Source: Sclerotinia nivalis
Lineage: Eukaryota; Ascomycota; Leotiomycetes; Helotiales; Sclerotiniaceae
Length of the DNA: 64,000 nt
Assembly: GCA_029531795.1 (NCBI GenBank)
Contig: JAPEIS010000005.1
Span: 1-64,000 of the forward strand
Direction: 5' to 3'
Shown here: piece after piece, positions 56,901-64,000 of the stretch
Position numbering within the stretch: position 1 is the first letter of the stretch
Layout: each line of letters starts with the position of its first letter
The notes under the pieces: model-generated
What the model was told of the DNA's origin: nothing
Database searches by the model: none
What the model saw: the letters and a program-made list of their open reading frames with translations, nothing else
Program-made: the position numbers and the translations under genes

Positions 56901-59448
56901 CAGCTCCAGCACGGAGGAAGGCTTGAAGATTTGATATACTTTCAGAGTGGCTTTTCAAAGCTTGTTGTGTGTCAGATACCTCATTCCTTAGCGTACCTGC
57001 CCTCGCAATTGCTTGGAGCTTTTCCCAGATGGGTGTGCATGCATGCAATGCCTCCTGTTGTTCAGAAATCTGGTTTCTTGTCAGCAAGGCCCTGGCAAAC
57101 CCTTGAATCGCTGTGATCGAAAGTTCTTCGCGATAAAGGTCTTCTTGGTCTTCTGCAATGTTCTTTCTGAGAAGCATTCCTCTCATCGCAGCCTGCAAGT
57201 TCAATACTGGAGTTGAAACAGCTACGGATGAGGTTTCTTTTTCTTGAGCTACCATCTTTTTTCTCACAAGCATGCCCCTCACTGCAGCTTGCAGGTCTGA
57301 CACTGGGGCTGATACAGTGATGGATGATATCTCTTTTCCTTGCTCCATCATTTTCTTTCTCACAAGCATACCCCTCACTGCAGCTTGCAGGTTCAATACT
57401 GGTGTTGATACAGTGATGGATGATATCTCTTCTCCTTGCTCCATCATTTTCTTTCTCACAAGCATACCCCTCACTGCAGCTTGCAGGTTCAATACTGGTG
57501 TTGACACAGTTACAGATTCGGTTTCCTTCTGTTGAGCCACCAAGACCTTTCGAGCAAGAAAGCCACGAATGCTGGACTGGAAATCTTTGACAACAAATTC
57601 TGACTGCTGCAAAGCGGACCGCATCATGCCTACCTCGTCTCGGACTTGTTGTCCAACTTTCTTAGCCCTGAACAGGCTTTGGATCTTCTGCACATCTCCA
57701 TCATGGCTTTTCCAGAAGGTCTCCTGACTCGATTGTCTTTTTCGAACCAGAAATCCACGTGCATGGCGTTGTAAGTTTACTGCAAATCTTTTCATATTCA
57801 AACGATACTCCACAACCTGCCGCGTAAAATCTCCGCGAATCATCGATTGAAGGTCGATGAGCCAGTCTTCGGTATCCCAAAGCACCTGCATTGTCCTTCC
57901 TAGGTGCATTCGCATACAAGCTCCGCGTACTTGTGCCTGTAGTTCCACTATCATAGCATCGTTTTCGCCAAGCTCTCGATCGATTCGCTCATCCTCGGTT
58001 TCGACTGGTTCGGGTTCTGGCTCTGGTTCAGGGACTCCAAAATCCGCTCCCATGTTTCCAAAACTTGGCATGCTGATCCCTGCTTTATCCAAACCCTTTT
58101 GCATTTCCTCCAATTCGTGATCTTCGAATTCCAGTTGTCCAACAAGATTTCCAATTCGGAAATCCACGATACCTTTTCTGAACAATAGCCAACTCAGAGC
58201 GTGAATACAATATATGACTTTGGGGATGTTCTTCTTTTCGTACAAATCGATGAGTTCGAATCGAAAAAGCTCAGGAAGCTGAACCTCGTCGAGAAATCGG
58301 AAGAATTGAGCAATATTGTCCCAATGGCGAGCTTGTAGTTTGGGATTCCGGAATATCCGTATGCGGCGCTCTGGATACAATGCTTCCACTACCTCTGCCA
58401 ATGTAACACCGTCTCTCAAAGTTTGTTCCAGTTGCACAGTCGGAGGGATTTCTCGTCTCAGTATATCTTCAATCCACTCCTTAGCTTCTCCAATATGACA
58501 AAGATACTCATAAGCCTGTAAAAATTGTCGCTGCTTGTCCATCCAATTTCGTCCCTCCCAACCATACCCTCCCGTAGGTTTACTCAATGTACCATTTTTG
58601 TCCTTTGAAACAGCGCTACGCTGCAGTCTACGTCGTCCATGTAGCCCAACTACCTCTTGTTCTGGTGATGTAATGGTAAAATCATCAGGAGTTGCAGTCT
58701 GTGCAAATTTCGAGAGGGTTCGAAGTTGACTCGTAGATGATCGTTCGAAGCTCTGTAGCTCAGGTCGTGTGAGAGGTGTGTGTAGATGTAGCGGTCCATG
58801 CTTTGAGAGGGCTCCTCCTCCAATACTGATCGAGTCGGAACGGCTCAATAACATAGAATTGGGTCGAACTATGGGTGGACGGCGCGTCGGACTGCGTGTT
58901 GGACTTATTGCTGGACTGATTGGTGATTGAAGAGGAGACTCAAACAATGTCAATTTGGATACATCGATACTCTTCCCGCGATTGTATTGTTTAATGAAAG
59001 CCCTCTGCACGTCTACACTCTGCGTTCGAGAATGTGGTTGAAAGTTATTCCTGATCACATCGACACTTTTGCCGCGATTGTGTTGAACTGGAGTTTTGTC
59101 TCGCTCTGGTGAAGTTGGACCTGGAGGTTGAGCAAGTGGTCGCAAAGATTTTCTAACATTCTTGTATGCGCTATCTGGACTCGATTCGATACTCCCCTTC
59201 CCACTACGATTTTCTGAAGAACTATACATTCCGGTAGCTTCACTCAATCCTTTCCTGTGACTTCCGTATCCACTCGACGCCGTTGATGATAATGTACTTG
59301 TGCGACTTAATTCATAGACGCTAGAAGAATTGGAATAAGCACTTGATGCGGTCGACGCGTTTGAAGGTGCCCTTTTTGTCGTATTGGGATTAGCAGTAGT
59401 GGTGGAGTCAGATTGTGTTTGTCGTAATAAATGACGGTACGACATCAC
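53974..59448 (-). CDS. IQG1: IQGAP scaffold (Iqg1/Rng2-type Ras-GAP-like protein)
   Basis: Predicted 1806-aa cytosolic scaffold of the contractile actomyosin ring. Exon 1 59448-54419; 54-bp intron 54418-54365 (GTATGC...TTTAACAG); exon 2 54364-53974; the join restores TLQKKGKKRFLMPFSKQY. Order: Ser-rich disordered N-terminus (1-300); calponin-homology actin-binding domain (about 302-425, AYEYLCHIGEAKEWIEDILR); a long array of IQ-type motifs (about 495-1010), including near-identical 32-residue repeats STPVLNLQAAVRGMLVRKKM; coiled coil; Ras-GAP-related domain (about 1175-1400, LLKLIARSAREEIEHFASLQ, FICQQTFEGLCQQFP); and the RasGAP C-terminal domain ending NVNLFLHLLYRKFYRTE. IQ motifs bind calmodulin or myosin light chain. 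The related domain in this family lacks GAP activity. Cytokinesis protein; divergent from IMPDH. Confidence 0.96.
57180..57520 (-). repeat. 96-bp tandem coding repeat within the IQ region of IQGAP
   Basis: The unit encodes TVSTPVLNLQAAVRGMLVRK plus KMMEQGEEISSI (32 residues). Two copies are almost identical in DNA, and two more are diverged (TVSAPVSDLQAAVRGMLVRK, AVSTPVLNLQAAMRGMLLRK). The other IQ-like repeats of this protein differ strongly, so this part expanded recently. Confidence 0.85.
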
Positions 59449-63194
<3,746 letters not shown>

Positions 63195-64000
63195 TGTTCT
63201 TAGATTATGGTTTATGAGGAGCATGAGTATGGCATCTGCTCATCTGGGTGGGCATCTGAATCTACGGAGTTTACGTGGCGTTTCAAGTGGGACTAAAATA
63301 TTGAGGCTAAGGGTGGAGAAAGAATAAAATACATTGCAACCGCACATTGCCAATGCCATTAATCGTGTGTGATAATGAACTGCCGTTGATACCTATGCTA
63401 TGATATTACCTAGCATTAGATACATCACTTCCTCGCTTGGGAAACAAATATTGTTTGGTAAAACCTACATCAGACGACCCTTTGAACCTTTCTATCCGAT
63501 CCCAATGCCAATGGACTGTGATGCTTTTTAACTTGCTCCAACCACAATGACGGCAGCATGTTCGGAGGGAAAATTGTGTGTATTACGGAATAGGAAACTA
63601 TCTTTTTCTGTATTTATAGAGAAGTTCTGTGCAAGAACATAATATCTGGCAAGCCCAAGATTTGCAGCATCCGAATTAGTCCATGATCGTCGTGGGAGTT
63701 GTGGAATGTGTCTGCTCAGATACATACCCTGGAAGATCTTTGATTTAAAATCTTTCAACATCAAGGAACGCACGTCGGCAGCTTCGAGGCCGTATCACGT
63801 CTTTCTAGCACATCGTCTCGCAGAATAAATATGTACCTCGCCACGATTGTTGACGTATCATCTGGAACAAACATGTGAACCGGCTGGGGCCTATCGATCA
63901 AGATTTCGTCATGAAATTCATCTGCGTAATCCTGATCCATTTCCTCCTGCCCAAAACCTCACACGCTAGCAAGATCCCACATCCGGGATACATATTATGT
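63195..64000. other. Window end, possible minus-strand gene not resolved
   Basis: Two minus-strand frames look protein-like: an ATG at about 63941 opens MDQDYADEFHDEILIDRPQP and VHMFVPDDTSTIVAR, and 63773-63528 contains MLKDFKSKIFQGMYLSRHIP with ARYYVLAQNFSINTEKDSFL. They could be exons of one gene with a GTACAT-type intron between, but I could not find a splice that joins the frames. No product can be named. Confidence 0.3.

Overview
The window is a fungal chromosome end. It opens with perfect CCCTAA telomeric repeats, and the protein genes further in carry short (49-199 bp) GT-AG introns typical of filamentous ascomycetes. Gene content (chromodomain Ty3/gypsy element, Fot1/pogo transposase, PTH11-like receptor, OPT transporter, pectin-related esterase) and very AT-rich repeat islands whose breaks are G-to-A or C-to-T nonsense changes suggest a RIP-competent leotiomycete, most likely Botrytis/Sclerotinia-like. 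That species guess is inference; no database was consulted.

Region 1 (1 to about 21.07 kb) is a subtelomeric, AT-rich repeat island. Going inward it holds: telomere and degenerate satellites (1-2.9 kb); a RIP-inactivated pogo/Fot1 element with visible terminal inverted repeats (2.9-4.74 kb); a telomere-linked RecQ-like helicase gene (TLH, 10.07 back to 5.17 kb) whose first 1209 codons are open but whose helicase half is broken by single-base shifts; a GAA-rich minisatellite upstream of it; hairpin-forming GTGGTGACC repeats; an unrecognised ORF with five in-frame nonsense codons; several solo LTRs; and a complete 5.8-kb chromovirus (13804-19597) with 237-bp LTRs and a TATAT target duplication. 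The chromovirus is inserted in an older gag-like ORF whose frame is restored exactly when the element and one target copy are removed.

Region 2 (21.1-28.3 kb) is accessory but GC-normal: an MFS drug/H+ antiporter, a decayed GH78 alpha-L-rhamnosidase pseudogene, a TIR-bounded MITE-like element, a Zn2Cys6 regulator and a metallo-beta-lactamase-fold hydrolase.

Region 3 (28.7-64 kb) is mostly core genome with accessory genes mixed in: exosome Rrp41/Ski6, an ER thioredoxin/PDI-like protein, Vta1 (ESCRT-III/Vps4 cofactor), two unrecognised proteins, an OPT oligopeptide transporter, a GDSL rhamnogalacturonan-acetylesterase-like enzyme, a small Rieske protein, a PTH11-like 7TM receptor, a cysteine-rich GPI-type surface protein, IQGAP (Iqg1/Rng2) and IMP dehydrogenase. 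Divergent promoters serve the PDI/VTA1 and IQGAP/IMPDH pairs. The coordinates of spliced genes are given as outer bounds, with exon limits in the evidence.
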